From assembly GCF_015550595.1 (NCBI RefSeq), contig NZ_JADNBB010000026.1, positions 1-64,000 of the forward strand: 64,000 nt of DNA, read 5' to 3'. The translations under genes and the position numbers were made by a program. The notes under the pieces were generated by a model, which saw only the letters and a list, made by a program, of their open reading frames with translations, was not told the origin of the DNA and ran no database searches. Shown one piece after another: positions 53,644 to 63,008 of the stretch. Numbering within the stretch: the stretch's first letter is position 1; each line of letters begins with the position of its first letter. The DNA comes from Parabacteroides goldsteinii. Lineage in GTDB: Bacteria; Bacteroidota; Bacteroidia; Bacteroidales; Tannerellaceae.

Positions 53644-54993
53644 TTATCTGCGTCCACCTGAACGGCCGCCACCACCGCCGCCACTTGAACGACTGCTACT
53701 ACTACCTCCGCTACTGAACGAACCACTGCTCCGGCTACTACTGCTACTTCTTGACGGAGCCGAATAAGTACTCTGGCTTCTTGAAGGTGCAGAGTTACTG
53801 TAACTTGAACGTGTACTGCTGCTTCTTGTAGACGGACTTGCCTGAATACCGGAAGAAGAGCGCGTAGATGAGCCACTACTGTAGTCGCTTCGACGGGTAG
53901 CAGGACGTGTACGAACTGTTGCCTCCGATTGTACCCGGCTAGAAGAAGTACCTCTGCTTGAACGGATACTACTGCTTGTTCCTTCACCTCTTGTGGACGA
54001 TGACGAACGAGTTGAATAACGGTCAGAGCTCAATCCTCTTGAACTGCTAGTACGGTTGCTTTCACTTCTCAAAGAAGATGCACGGCTTGAAGACCTGTTG
54101 GAAACTGCACGTCCGGCAGAAGCGGAGCTATAACGGCTGGAAGAATTTCTACCTGTTGTATAGCGGCTCGACGTCGTACGTCCACGTGAAGCATAGTTAT
54201 AAGGATTATAATAATGGTGATGATGGTGTCCATAATAGCCACCTCCCCAGTAACCACCGCCCCAATAGCCGGGACCGTAATAACCTCCATACCATGGACT
54301 GCTCCAGCCGGCGTAGAAACCACCCCAGCCCCAGCCGAATCCCCAACGAGGGCCGTACCAGGAAGAGTAAGTCCACCACGGACTGTAACTATACCAAGGA
54401 TCGTACCAGTTATTATACCACGGAGAATACCAGCCTCCCCAGCTATTGCCCATGTTGATATTCACATTTACATTGGCATTGCCGTCGGAGTAATCCGTAT
54501 CATACCCATAACTGTAATAACCGTCGCTCAGATACAAATCTACCTGATCGGCACCGGCTATCGTAATCTTGCTGGGTGAATGATAACGAACAATACGTTC
54601 GGTATATTCCGCATCGGAACGACGTTCCGATTTCTTTGTTACTTTCTGATCTTTAGAAGGCAACTCTTCAACATAAGTTCCATCCTCCTCGTCCAGATCT
54701 TCATCGTACGGTTCTTCTACGTCGACAGATGTATATCTGCGATTATACTCGTCTACATCACGATTTGCATCGTATGCCGAACTATTGGAGTCGGAGGCCG
54801 ACGCCAATACAATTGCCGATGATGACTTCGTTGTTTCCTCCTGTTTGGGCTGTATAACCTTCTCTTCTTTTTTGTCCTTCTTTTTGTCTTTACTTGAAGA
54901 GAAATACACATCATCAAAGAATTCCTCCTGGGCTGCAGCACTAAATGCTACCAGAAGCATCACCACTAAAGATGTTAATTTCATGGGTTTCAT
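53644..54993 (-). CDS. Exported low-complexity protein, aromatic- and Ser/Arg-rich
   Basis: 449 residues; no known family recognised. Segments: signal peptide (FSAAAQE, about 22); Lys-rich stretch (about 33-45); acidic stretch (about 93-110); a short ordered-looking part (ITIAGADQVDLYLSD, about 142-156); a Trp/Tyr/Gly-rich block (about 180-262) with many YG, WY and GGYWGG repeats; a His/Tyr patch (HHHHHYYNPYNY); and a Ser/Arg-rich tail (about 268-449) ending in poly-Gly and Arg. The tail is highly basic and surely disordered. Probably periplasmic or surface located; binding of nucleic acid or polyanionic glycan is speculative. -7 box TATATTTG at 55105-55112 (minus). Confidence 0.8.
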   Translation of the reverse strand: MKPMKLTSLVVMLLVAFSAAAQEEFFDDVYFSSSKDKKKDKKEEKVIQPKQEETTKSSSAIVLASASDSNSSAYDANRDVDEYNRRYTSVDVEEPYDEDLDEEDGTYVEELPSKDQKVTKKSERRSDAEYTERIVRYHSPSKITIAGADQVDLYLSDGYYSYGYDTDYSDGNANVNVNINMGNSWGGWYSPWYNNWYDPWYSYSPWWTYSSWYGPRWGFGWGWGGFYAGWSSPWYGGYYGPGYWGGGYWGGGYYGHHHHHYYNPYNYASRGRTTSSRYTTGRNSSSRYSSASAGRAVSNRSSSRASSLRSESNRTSSSRGLSSDRYSTRSSSSTRGEGTSSSIRSSRGTSSSRVQSEATVRTRPATRRSDYSSGSSTRSSSGIQASPSTRSSSTRSSYSNSAPSRSQSTYSAPSRSSSSSRSSGSFSSGGSSSSRSSGGGGGGRSGGRR

Positions 54994-55104
54994 ATTCGTT
55001 TCTCCTCTACATTAATATATTTATTCTATTGTTTAGACTATGTTTCCACGGTCAGGGTTTAAATGTATATTCTTAATAACTATAAAAATATTGCATTCTA
55101 CTTA

Positions 55105-55112
55105 CAAATATA
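55105..55112 (-). promoter_or_regulatory. -7 promoter box (TATATTTG) of the Ser/Arg-rich protein gene
   Basis: Matches TAnnTTTG on the minus strand; implies a 5' leader of about 100 nt before 54993. Confidence 0.45.
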
Positions 55113-55294
55113 ACACGTTCCCAATAAGTATCAAGCATTTATATATACTTTAACTTTAATATTTATCCTGCCATTGCCTATTCATATATGATATGATGCC
55201 GTTTCATTTACAAACGCTGCATCTTCATCGGAGAATAAGGCCATTTACAATCGACTTGCCCACTCAAACAACCTCAATCTGCATGTCCTTATAA

Positions 55295-55420
55295 TTTCCT
55301 GCTGAGGAAATTACAGTTTCCCGCCTAAGAAACGCGAGTTTCCTGCGGAAGAAACTGTAGTTTCCTGGGCAGGGAACTGCAGTTTCCAAAGCAACGAACT
55401 ACGAGGAAACTGTAATAAAC
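55295..55420. repeat. 22-nt tandem repeat array with internal dyads
   Basis: Five contiguous units of exactly 22 nt start at 55295, 55317, 55339, 55361 and 55383, each beginning TTTCC and most ending near AACTGNAG; a degenerate sixth unit follows to about 55420. Within units the start (GTTTCC) and end (GGAAAC or GAAACT) are complementary, so each unit, or neighbouring units, can fold. There are no spacers, so it is not a CRISPR array. Confidence 0.85.
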
Positions 55421-55556
55421 TATCAACCAAACCACTAGAGCATTTTCACACATTCCATTTGTTCAACAGAAAGACATACCTAAAACGTAGAAGGCAGAGA
55501 ATTAGCAGGTTGATTGTTTTTACACTGTCGATAGAATTTATTCCAAAGATAAATCG

Positions 55557-55564
55557 TATATTTG
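55557..55564 (+). promoter_or_regulatory. -7 promoter box (TATATTTG) of the CANSDH-bcp-recA genes
   Basis: Matches TAnnTTTG; leader of about 50 nt to ATG 55622. Confidence 0.6.
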
Positions 55565-55621
55565 TCCTTTGGTTTAAAACCTTGTAAACTGTATATTAAC
55601 AAGATTAATTCTATTTAGTAA

Positions 55622-56815
55622 ATGGGAAGAGTATTAGTTATTGGTGCCGGGGGCGTAAGTACCGTTGCTGTTAAAAAGATCGCGATGAATGCCGATGTTT
55701 TTACCGATATCATGTTGGCAAGCCGCACAAAAAGTAAGTGTGATCAGATTGCTGCTGATATTAAAAATGTAAAAATAAAGACAGCACAGGTCAATGCAGA
55801 TAATGTAGACGAACTCGTTGCATTGTTTAATGACTTCAAGCCCGAGTTGGTTATCAACCTGGCTTTACCTTATCAGGACCTCTCCATCATGGACGCCTGT
55901 CTGGCTTACGGTGTGAGTTATCTCGACACTGCCAACTACGAACCGCTGGACGAAGCCAAATATGAATATAGCTGGCAATGGGCTTACAAAGACCGTTTCG
56001 AAAAGGCAGGGCTGACTGCAATCCTGGGTTGCGGATTCGACCCGGGGGTAACGGGTGTATATACAGCTTATGCAGCTAAACATCATTTCGATGAAATTCA
56101 ATATCTGGATATCGTAGACTGTAACGCCGGAGATCATCACAAGGCGTTCGCTACAAACTTTAATCCGGAAATCAATATCCGCGAGATCACTCAGCGTGGC
56201 AAATATTACGAAGACGGGGAATGGAAAGATACGGATCCGCTGTCGGTTCACAAGCCGTTGAATTACCCGAATGTAGGTCCGCGTGAATCTTACCTGATGT
56301 ATCACGAGGAACTGGAAAGCCTGACCAAGAACTTCCCGACCATCAAACGTGCCCGTTTCTGGATGACTTTCGGACAGGAATACCTGACTCACCTACGTGT
56401 GATACAGAATATCGGTATGTCGCGCATCGATCCGGTGATGTACAACGGACAGGAAATCGTTCCGATCCAGTTCCTGAAAGCCGTATTGCCAAACCCGGGC
56501 GACTTGGGAGAAAACTATACAGGTGAGACGTCTATCGGCTGCCGCATCCGTGGTATCAAAGATGGCAAGGAACTGACATATTATGTATATAACAACTGTA
56601 GCCACGAAGCAGCTTATAAAGAAACAGGTGCACAGGGCGTAAGTTATACAACCGGTGTTCCGGCTATGATCGGTGCCAAGCTATTCATGCAAGGCGTATG
56701 GAAGAAACCGGGCGTTTGGAACGTGGAAGAATTTAACCCCGATCCATTCATGAAAGAACTGAATGAGCAAGGTCTGCCCTGGCATGAAATGTTTAACGTA
56801 GATCTGGAATTATAA
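55622..56815 (+). CDS. Carboxynorspermidine dehydrogenase (saccharopine dehydrogenase family)
   Basis: 397 residues. Rossmann start (RVLVIGAGGVSTVAVKKIA), followed by INLALPYQDLSIMDACLAYGVSYLDTANYEP, GCGFDPGVTGVYTAYA and TGVPAMIGAKLFMQGVWKKPGVWNVEEFNPDPF. These are characteristic of carboxy(nor)spermidine dehydrogenase, which condenses aspartate semialdehyde with a diamine in the alternative polyamine pathway of gut Bacteroidales; the decarboxylase partner is not in the window. The stop overlaps the next start by one base (TAATG), so translation is coupled to bcp. Confidence 0.88.
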   Translation: MGRVLVIGAGGVSTVAVKKIAMNADVFTDIMLASRTKSKCDQIAADIKNVKIKTAQVNADNVDELVALFNDFKPELVINLALPYQDLSIMDACLAYGVSYLDTANYEPLDEAKYEYSWQWAYKDRFEKAGLTAILGCGFDPGVTGVYTAYAAKHHFDEIQYLDIVDCNAGDHHKAFATNFNPEINIREITQRGKYYEDGEWKDTDPLSVHKPLNYPNVGPRESYLMYHEELESLTKNFPTIKRARFWMTFGQEYLTHLRVIQNIGMSRIDPVMYNGQEIVPIQFLKAVLPNPGDLGENYTGETSIGCRIRGIKDGKELTYYVYNNCSHEAAYKETGAQGVSYTTGVPAMIGAKLFMQGVWKKPGVWNVEEFNPDPFMKELNEQGLPWHEMFNVDLEL

Positions 56816-57273
56816 TGGCATTACAAGTAGGCGATAAAGCCCCCGAAGTACTGGGGCTCGATCAGAATGGAAACGAAATAAAACTCAGCGACTTCAAAGG
56901 GAAAAAGCTGGCTCTTTATTTTTATCCCAAAGACAACACCAGCGGTTGCACGGCGGAAGCCTGTAGCCTGCGTGACGGTTACCAGGAATTACAGGCAGCC
57001 GGTTACGAAGTAGTCGGGGTTAGCAAAGACAGTGCCAAATCCCATCAGGGATTTATCTCAAAGCAGAACCTGCCTTTCCCCCTGATTGCTGACACGGACA
57101 CAGCCCTGCAACAAATATTTGGCGTATGGGCCGAAAAGAAACTGTACGGACGTTCATACATGGGGACTCTCCGCACCACCTTTATTATCAACGAAGATGG
57201 AATCATCGAAAAGATAATCGGTCCGAAAGAGGTGAAGACAAAAGACCATGCAAATCAAATCCTTAATTCATAA
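56815..57273 (+). CDS. bcp: Thiol peroxidase of the Bcp/PrxQ family
   Basis: 152-residue thioredoxin-fold peroxiredoxin. Peroxidatic Cys45 and resolving Cys50 in [17 protein letters not shown] have the five-residue spacing of PrxQ. It reduces hydrogen peroxide and organic peroxides with thioredoxin in the cytoplasm. Start overlaps the upstream stop by one base, and recA follows after 5 bp; probably one operon. Confidence 0.95.
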   Translation: MALQVGDKAPEVLGLDQNGNEIKLSDFKGKKLALYFYPKDNTSGCTAEACSLRDGYQELQAAGYEVVGVSKDSAKSHQGFISKQNLPFPLIADTDTALQQIFGVWAEKKLYGRSYMGTLRTTFIINEDGIIEKIIGPKEVKTKDHANQILNS

Positions 57274-57278
57274 AAGGG

Positions 57279-58322
57279 ATGGCAAAAGAAGATAATTTAT
57301 TCGAAGAAGGAAAAACACCGGAAGGTAAACCGGCAGTAAATGCCGACAAGTTAAAAGCGCTTCGTGCAGCGATGGACAAGATTGAAAAGAACTACGGAAA
57401 AGGTTCTATCATGAAGTTGGGCGACGAAAGCATTGAAAATATCGAAGTGATCCCTACCGGATCTATCGCCCTGAACGCAGCATTAGGCGTTGGCGGTTAT
57501 CCGAAAGGACGTGTAATCGAAATATACGGACCGGAATCTTCCGGTAAGACAACATTGGCAATCCACGCAATTGCCGAAGCACAGAAAAAAGGAGGTATCG
57601 CCGCATTTATCGATGCGGAACATGCTTTCGACCGTTTCTATGCTGAAAAGCTGGGTGTAGATGTAGAAAATCTATGGATCTCCCAGCCGGACAACGGTGA
57701 ACAGGCTTTGGAAATCGCAGAACAGCTGATTCGTTCTTCTGCAGTCGACATTATCGTTATCGACTCTGTTGCCGCTCTGACACCGAAAGCTGAAATTGAA
57801 GGTGATATGGGTGACAGCAAGATGGGCTTGCAGGCTCGTTTGATGTCGCAGGCATTGCGTAAGCTGACCGGAACTATCAACAAGACAAACACGACTTGTA
57901 TCTTTATCAACCAGTTGCGTGATAAGATCGGTGTCATGTTCGGTAACCCGGAAACGACAACGGGTGGTAATGCACTGAAGTTCTATGCTTCCGTACGTCT
58001 GGATATCCGCAAGATCGGAACGTTGAAAGACGGAGACGAAATGAAAGGTAACCAGGTACGTGTGAAGGTTGTGAAGAACAAAGTGGCACCTCCTTTCCGC
58101 AAAGCTGAATTCGATATCATGTTTGGAGAAGGTATCTCACATGCCGGCGAAATCGTCGACCTGGGAGCAGAACTGAACATTATCAAGAAAAGCGGTTCAT
58201 GGTACAGCTACAACGAAACGAAGTTGGGACAAGGCCGTGATGCTGCAAAACAATGTATCAACGATAATCCGGAACTGGCCGATGAGTTGTCGGCTCTGAT
58301 ATTCGAAGCTTTAAAAGCATAA
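57279..58322 (+). CDS. recA: Recombinase A
   Basis: 347 residues, normal length. Walker A GPESSGKT (84-91), IDAEHAFD (catalytic Glu region), Walker [11 protein letters not shown], loop L1/L2 regions ([59 protein letters not shown]). Forms filaments on single-stranded DNA for recombination and SOS induction. Sits 5 bp after bcp, so its level may also follow the upstream promoter; no LexA-type box was recognised. Confidence 0.98.
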   Translation: MAKEDNLFEEGKTPEGKPAVNADKLKALRAAMDKIEKNYGKGSIMKLGDESIENIEVIPTGSIALNAALGVGGYPKGRVIEIYGPESSGKTTLAIHAIAEAQKKGGIAAFIDAEHAFDRFYAEKLGVDVENLWISQPDNGEQALEIAEQLIRSSAVDIIVIDSVAALTPKAEIEGDMGDSKMGLQARLMSQALRKLTGTINKTNTTCIFINQLRDKIGVMFGNPETTTGGNALKFYASVRLDIRKIGTLKDGDEMKGNQVRVKVVKNKVAPPFRKAEFDIMFGEGISHAGEIVDLGAELNIIKKSGSWYSYNETKLGQGRDAAKQCINDNPELADELSALIFEALKA

Positions 58323-58355
58323 TATTCTTACATATAATAATATGTATATTGAAAC

Positions 58356-58390
58356 GTGTGACGAAGACCTTTTCCGGGTTTTCGTCACAC
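58356..58390 (+). terminator. Hairpin terminator after recA
   Basis: A stem of about 14 bp (58356-58369 with 58377-58390, one G-U pair), 33 bp after the recA stop. The following DNA is only moderately T-rich. Confidence 0.65.
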
Positions 58391-58430
58391 TTCATATAAA
58401 CCGGTATTAAGAATTTTCTAACCTTATAAT

Positions 58431-59384
58431 ATGACTGACAAAGACAAATATCGCCAGCTTTGCAATAAAGAAACAAGCCTGCCCCTGTTTTCACGTGATT
58501 GGTGGTTGGATACGGTTTGTGGCGAAACCTTATGGGATGTCTTGCTGGTTGAAGAAAAGGAGAAAATTCTGGCATCGTTTCCATTATATATTCCACATCA
58601 GGGTATCATAACGATGCCTCCTTACACCCAGACAATGGGTCCCTGGTTTGCACCGGAACCTGCTGACGCAAAATATACCCGGACTTTAGGCAAACACCAG
58701 GCTATCTGTAAGGTATTTACAGATGCATTAAAGAAATATCCGCACTTCCTGCAATATTTCAATTACCGGATAACGGATTGGTTACCGTTTTACTGGGAAG
58801 GCTACAAACAAACGACACGGTATACTTACCTGTTGAATAACATCCGGGACGAGCAATCTTTGTGGGAAAATATGAGTTCCAATATCCGCCGGAACATTAC
58901 AAAAGCAAAAGAGAAACAGGGCATCACGGTAAAGAAGGGCATTCCCGTCGACGACTTCCTAAGAATTCAGGCTCTTACATTCAAACGTCAACAGCTTCCT
59001 GCACCCAAAGAACGTGAAATACTGAAAAAGATTATATCTGTCTGTCGTCAACGCAACCAGGGAGATCTCTGGGGGGCCTACGACGACAAAGGGAACCTGC
59101 ATGCCGTAGCTTTCATCGCCTGGCAGGAAAGTTCCGCCTATTACCTGGCCGGAGGAGGCGATCCCGAATTACGGGCATCGGGCGCACATAGCCTTGTCTT
59201 ATGGGAAGGTATCCGCTTCACTGCACAATACACCGATTTATTCGACTTCGAAGGATCGATGATACCCGGTGTCGAACGTTTTTTCCGCGAATTCGGAGCA
59301 ATTCAAATGCCTTTCTTCACAATAACCAAGGGGAATCTGAGTTTATTACATAGGGCTTGGCTGAAAATAAAAAAATGGAAATGA
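58431..59384 (+). CDS. FemAB/GNAT-like acyltransferase of a polysaccharide cluster
   Basis: 317 residues with the double-GNAT layout of FemAB-like proteins: N-terminal part LPLFSRDWWLDTVCG ... TMPPYTQTMGPWF; core SSNIRRNITKAKEKQGITVKKG; second domain DLWGAYDDKGNLHAVAFIAWQESSAYYLAGGGDPELRASGAHSLVLWEGIRFT. These enzymes transfer an acyl or aminoacyl group, often to cell-envelope polymers or sugar intermediates. It begins the run of overlapping genes; the stop TGA overlaps the next start as ATGA. Confidence 0.8.
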   Translation: MTDKDKYRQLCNKETSLPLFSRDWWLDTVCGETLWDVLLVEEKEKILASFPLYIPHQGIITMPPYTQTMGPWFAPEPADAKYTRTLGKHQAICKVFTDALKKYPHFLQYFNYRITDWLPFYWEGYKQTTRYTYLLNNIRDEQSLWENMSSNIRRNITKAKEKQGITVKKGIPVDDFLRIQALTFKRQQLPAPKEREILKKIISVCRQRNQGDLWGAYDDKGNLHAVAFIAWQESSAYYLAGGGDPELRASGAHSLVLWEGIRFTAQYTDLFDFEGSMIPGVERFFREFGAIQMPFFTITKGNLSLLHRAWLKIKKWK

Positions 59385-60682
59385 ACGATCGCACTATACA
59401 TTATATTATACGCTTCCTTCTCGGAGAAGATATTTCCGGGGAGGTGATTGCCGCTATCGGATATACGGCCGATAGAAAATTATATGATCGTTATAGTATA
59501 GTAATCGTTCCCTCGGGATTCTTTAGCAACCAGATATACGGAACCGCCGCTTCCCTCCCGGAACTACCGTTGCAGGAAATAGAAGGAACTCCTCTCCTGT
59601 TTGGCTCGCCTCAAATAGAACTGATAGGCGATACCCTGGTGATTCATGCAGATATCATTGCAAGTACCTATTTTCTTATCACCCGTTACGAAGAAATTAT
59701 ACAGCGGAATGAGCGGGACGAACACGGACGTTTTCCCGGAAAAAAGTCTTTGCCATATCGGGCAGGCTTCCTTCACCGGCCAATTGTAGACGAATACAGG
59801 TTATTATTGCGCAGCTGGCTGCAACATTACGGGCTTCGGGTGCCTGACATAAAAAAACAAATACAACATATTTATCTGACTCACGACCTGGACGCTCCGA
59901 CGCTTTACCGTTCATGGAAAGGTTTCATTCGCTCTCTCAGGGATGGAAGAGGATTGAGAAAATCTATTGAGGGAAGATGCGGACCGGTCGAAGATGATCC
60001 GTATTATACTTTCCCCTGGATGTTTCAACAGAACAAGACGCTTCAAGATCAGGTGGGGACAGATATCTGCAAGTCTGTTCTTTTCGTCCGTAGCGGAGGT
60101 AAAAGCAAATTGGACAAACCCCATTACAGTTTACGGAATAAGGATGTATACAATTTGATACAGTCTGCTTTGTCCAACAATATGACAGTCGGGCTACACA
60201 GCAGTTATCAGGCAAGCATTACTCCTACCCTCATCCGAAAAGAAAAAACAGGGCTGGAAGAAAATATCGGTAAAAGTATATACTGTAACCGCCATCATTT
60301 CCTGGCCAGTCGCGAACCGGAGGATATGACTCAACTGGAAGCCGCCGGAATTACACATGATTTTACGATGGGATATGCAGATGTAGCCGGTTTCAGATTA
60401 GGAACCTCCTATCCGGTACGATGGATCAACCCTGTAAACCGTCGGTTATCTTCCGTCCTGCTCCATCCGTTAACGCTGATGGAATGCTCGCTGGAAGAGA
60501 AAAAATATATGGGATTAGATTATGATAAAGCGCTTACTTACAGTCTCGACCTGGTTGAACAGGTAAAAAATGCCGGTGGAGAATTAACCCTTCTGTGGCA
60601 TAATACCAGTGCACAGGAAAATACAGACAGTTATTTAAGAAAGCTTTATAGCCATTTATTAAACGAACTAGCAAAAAAATGA
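59381..60682 (+). CDS. Polysaccharide deacetylase-like protein (DUF7033-type N terminus)
   Basis: 433 residues from ATG 59381. N-terminal ~130 residues are a domain often found before NodB-like deacetylases; then the NodB-type motif IYLTHDLDAPTLYRSW (metal-binding Asp pair), VGLHSSYQA (His motif) and HHFLASREPEDMTQLEAAGITHDFTMGYADVAGFRLG. It probably deacylates or edits a surface sugar polymer. Start chosen by the 4-bp ATGA overlap with the preceding gene; its own stop overlaps wecB in the same way. Confidence 0.75.
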   Translation: MNDRTIHYIIRFLLGEDISGEVIAAIGYTADRKLYDRYSIVIVPSGFFSNQIYGTAASLPELPLQEIEGTPLLFGSPQIELIGDTLVIHADIIASTYFLITRYEEIIQRNERDEHGRFPGKKSLPYRAGFLHRPIVDEYRLLLRSWLQHYGLRVPDIKKQIQHIYLTHDLDAPTLYRSWKGFIRSLRDGRGLRKSIEGRCGPVEDDPYYTFPWMFQQNKTLQDQVGTDICKSVLFVRSGGKSKLDKPHYSLRNKDVYNLIQSALSNNMTVGLHSSYQASITPTLIRKEKTGLEENIGKSIYCNRHHFLASREPEDMTQLEAAGITHDFTMGYADVAGFRLGTSYPVRWINPVNRRLSSVLLHPLTLMECSLEEKKYMGLDYDKALTYSLDLVEQVKNAGGELTLLWHNTSAQENTDSYLRKLYSHLLNELAKK

Positions 60683-61764
60683 AAATTGTTACTATTGTCG
60701 GTGCCAGGCCTCAGTTCGTAAAGGCGGCCATGGTAAGCCGGGCGATTATGGAACATAATAAAAACAATGTTTCTCCTATTGAAGAACTTCTCCTTCATAC
60801 GGGGCAACATTATGACGCCAATATGAGCGACATATTTTTCAATAGCATGGGAATTCCCCAACCTGTCTGGCAGTTACAATGCGGAAACGGAACGCACGGA
60901 GAAATGACCGGCCATATGCTTATTGAAATTGAAAAGATATTATCCGAGACATTACCGGACTACGTTCTGGTATACGGTGATACCAATTCAACACTGGCCG
61001 GAGCCCTGGCTGCATCAAAACTTCATATACCGGTCATACATGTCGAGGCTGGTCTACGCAGCTTCAATAAACAAATGCCGGAAGAGATAAATCGTATCCT
61101 GACGGATCATATAGCGACTCTGCTTTGTTGTCCGACTTTTGCGGCAGTAAAACATCTGGCGAACGAAGGAATTCAGGAAGGGGTACACCATGTCGGTGAT
61201 GTGATGTACGATGCGGCTTTATTATTCGGAGAACTGGCTGATAAATCTTCACAAATATTATCCCAGCATCATCTTACAAGTAAACAATTCAGACTTTGTA
61301 CTGTTCACCGGGCAGAAAACACGGACAACCGGGAATGCTTATCCGATATTATCGACGCGCTGAAGGAAATTTCGTCTCCTTCTTTTCCTACTATCCTCCC
61401 CCTGCATCCCCGTACACGCAAGTGCCTGGAAAAACAGGGTATGCTTTATGCACTGGAAAAACAGGAAGGCATTCAAATCATTCCTCCAATCAGCTTTTTA
61501 GATATGGTAATGCTGGAGAAACATGCTGCCACGATTCTTACCGACTCGGGGGGCGTACAAAAAGAAGCATATTTCCATCATACCCCTTGCATCACCTTGC
61601 GGAATGAAACGGAATGGGTGGAAACTGTCGAGGCCGGATGGAACCAGATTGCCGGATATAAAAAGCAGAATATTCTGCATTGCCTGGAGAATAATCCGAT
61701 ACGAAAAGAGATAATAGAATACGGGACCGGTAATGCTTCCGATCTAATTATTGGTTTATTATGA
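60679..61764 (+). CDS. wecB: UDP-N-acetylglucosamine 2-epimerase (non-hydrolysing)
   Basis: 361 residues, GT-B fold. Motifs: IVGARPQFVKAAMVSR, HTGQHYDANMSDIFF, VYGDTNSTLAGALAASK, HVEAGLRSFNKQMPEEINR, TVHRAENTDNRE, TDSGGVQKEAYF and ETVEAGWN. It converts UDP-GlcNAc to UDP-ManNAc for surface polysaccharide. ATGA overlaps at both ends indicate coupled translation. Confidence 0.95.
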   Translation: MKIVTIVGARPQFVKAAMVSRAIMEHNKNNVSPIEELLLHTGQHYDANMSDIFFNSMGIPQPVWQLQCGNGTHGEMTGHMLIEIEKILSETLPDYVLVYGDTNSTLAGALAASKLHIPVIHVEAGLRSFNKQMPEEINRILTDHIATLLCCPTFAAVKHLANEGIQEGVHHVGDVMYDAALLFGELADKSSQILSQHHLTSKQFRLCTVHRAENTDNRECLSDIIDALKEISSPSFPTILPLHPRTRKCLEKQGMLYALEKQEGIQIIPPISFLDMVMLEKHAATILTDSGGVQKEAYFHHTPCITLRNETEWVETVEAGWNQIAGYKKQNILHCLENNPIRKEIIEYGTGNASDLIIGLL

Positions 61765-63008
61765 AGAAAGTATTAGTCATCTGCGACCTTTTTCCTCCGG
61801 CTTTCGGTCCTCGTATGGGATATTTGTGTAAGTACCTTAAGCATTATAACTGGGAGCCTGTCATCCTGACAGAAGCTGTGGAAGAGAAAACGTTCACTTT
61901 CCTTGCCGGAAAAGATAAGGTTACTTATGTAAATTATTATACGGCCCAAAATCCGGTTCTAAAGAAGCTTCAATGGATCAGTACGCTTTTTCTTGACCTG
62001 TGTTTCGGCTATAAAGATACCCGTATGTATAATGCTGCAAAGAAACTGGTCGAAGGAAATACGTTCGACCTGATATTATGCAGTAGTTTCCGGACTTTCC
62101 CGTTGCCGGCAGCACAGAAAGTCGCCGATAAATATAAACTGCCTTTAGTGGTCGATTTAAGGGACATCATCGAACAATATACGGGAGATGAATTTATGTC
62201 GCATACGTTACCTTCCTTTTGCGGATTAAACAAATTGTTTGTATCGGTATTCAAACGGAAAAGCCTTCGCGACAGAAACCGGGTACTGGAAAAGGCCGGC
62301 TATGTAACAACAATTTCTCCCTGGCACGTAGATATATTGAAACAATACAATCCCAAAGTAGAACTGATCTACAATGGCTTCGATCCGGAACTATTCTATC
62401 CGGAACAAAAAACGACCGACCGGTTCATCATTACTTATACAGGCAGGTTGCTTAGCACAGCTATGCGCGATCCGAGCCTGTTAATGGACGCATTAGCAAC
62501 CTTATCCGCTGAAAATGTTTTTACGGATAAAGACTGCCGGGTTTATTGGTATGTCGACGATGCATCCCGGGAGATCATAACTGAAGAAGCCAGAAAGTAT
62601 GGGGTTCTGCCTTTCATGGATTTCAAAGGATATGTACCGGCTTCCGATATCCCGTCGATATTAAATAACAGTTCCGTATTATTGTTACTGACCAACCGGG
62701 CACAGGGTACGGGACCTAAAGGGGTTATGACCACAAAGTTCTTTGAGTCGTTGGCAGTAGAGAAACCGATACTTTGTGTACGCAGTGATGAAAGTTACCT
62801 GGCAGAGGCTATCGGTGAGACGAAGGCCGGACTTGCTGCGACCAGTGTAAAAGAGGTTTGTCATTTTTTGAAATATTATTACAAAGAGTGGAGAGAGAAA
62901 GGATATACTTCTTCACCGATAGACAAAAATAAATTGCTCCGTTTTTCACGTGAAGAACAGGCGAAACAGTTCATACAGATATTCGAAAAGATAAATATTC
63001 ATGGATAA
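61761..63008 (+). CDS. GT4-type glycosyltransferase
   Basis: 415 residues, GT-B fold of the GT4/GT1 superfamily: N-terminal domain LVICDLFPPAFGPRMGYLCKYLKHYNWEPVILTE, middle IYNGFDPELFYPEQK, and C-terminal donor-binding part TGRLLSTAMRDPSLLMDALATL ... KGYVPASDIPSILNNSSVLLLLT ... GPKGVMTTKFFESLAVEKPILCVRSDESYLAE (E-x7-E region). Adds a sugar in capsule, O-antigen or exopolysaccharide synthesis; the donor is unknown. It overlaps wecB by 4 bp and the next gene by 8 bp. Confidence 0.88.
   Translation: MKKVLVICDLFPPAFGPRMGYLCKYLKHYNWEPVILTEAVEEKTFTFLAGKDKVTYVNYYTAQNPVLKKLQWISTLFLDLCFGYKDTRMYNAAKKLVEGNTFDLILCSSFRTFPLPAAQKVADKYKLPLVVDLRDIIEQYTGDEFMSHTLPSFCGLNKLFVSVFKRKSLRDRNRVLEKAGYVTTISPWHVDILKQYNPKVELIYNGFDPELFYPEQKTTDRFIITYTGRLLSTAMRDPSLLMDALATLSAENVFTDKDCRVYWYVDDASREIITEEARKYGVLPFMDFKGYVPASDIPSILNNSSVLLLLTNRAQGTGPKGVMTTKFFESLAVEKPILCVRSDESYLAEAIGETKAGLAATSVKEVCHFLKYYYKEWREKGYTSSPIDKNKLLRFSREEQAKQFIQIFEKINIHG

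Larger units (their letters stand above)
54994..55621. other. Intergenic region with promoters and a tandem repeat
   Basis: 628 bp without a gene. It holds a minus-strand -7 box (55105-55112), the 22-nt tandem repeat array (55295-55420) and the plus-strand -7 box for the carboxynorspermidine dehydrogenase gene (55557-55564). Nothing else identified. Confidence 0.6.

Noticed and set aside
53616-53987. 123-codon Val/Ala-rich frame overlapping the Ser/Arg-rich gene
   Set aside because: An out-of-frame reading of the low-complexity tail; the composition is an artefact of the repeats.
55295-55420. CRISPR array
   Set aside because: The 22-nt units are contiguous without spacers, and no cas gene is near. 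The same applies to the 30-bp repeat at 51056-51137.
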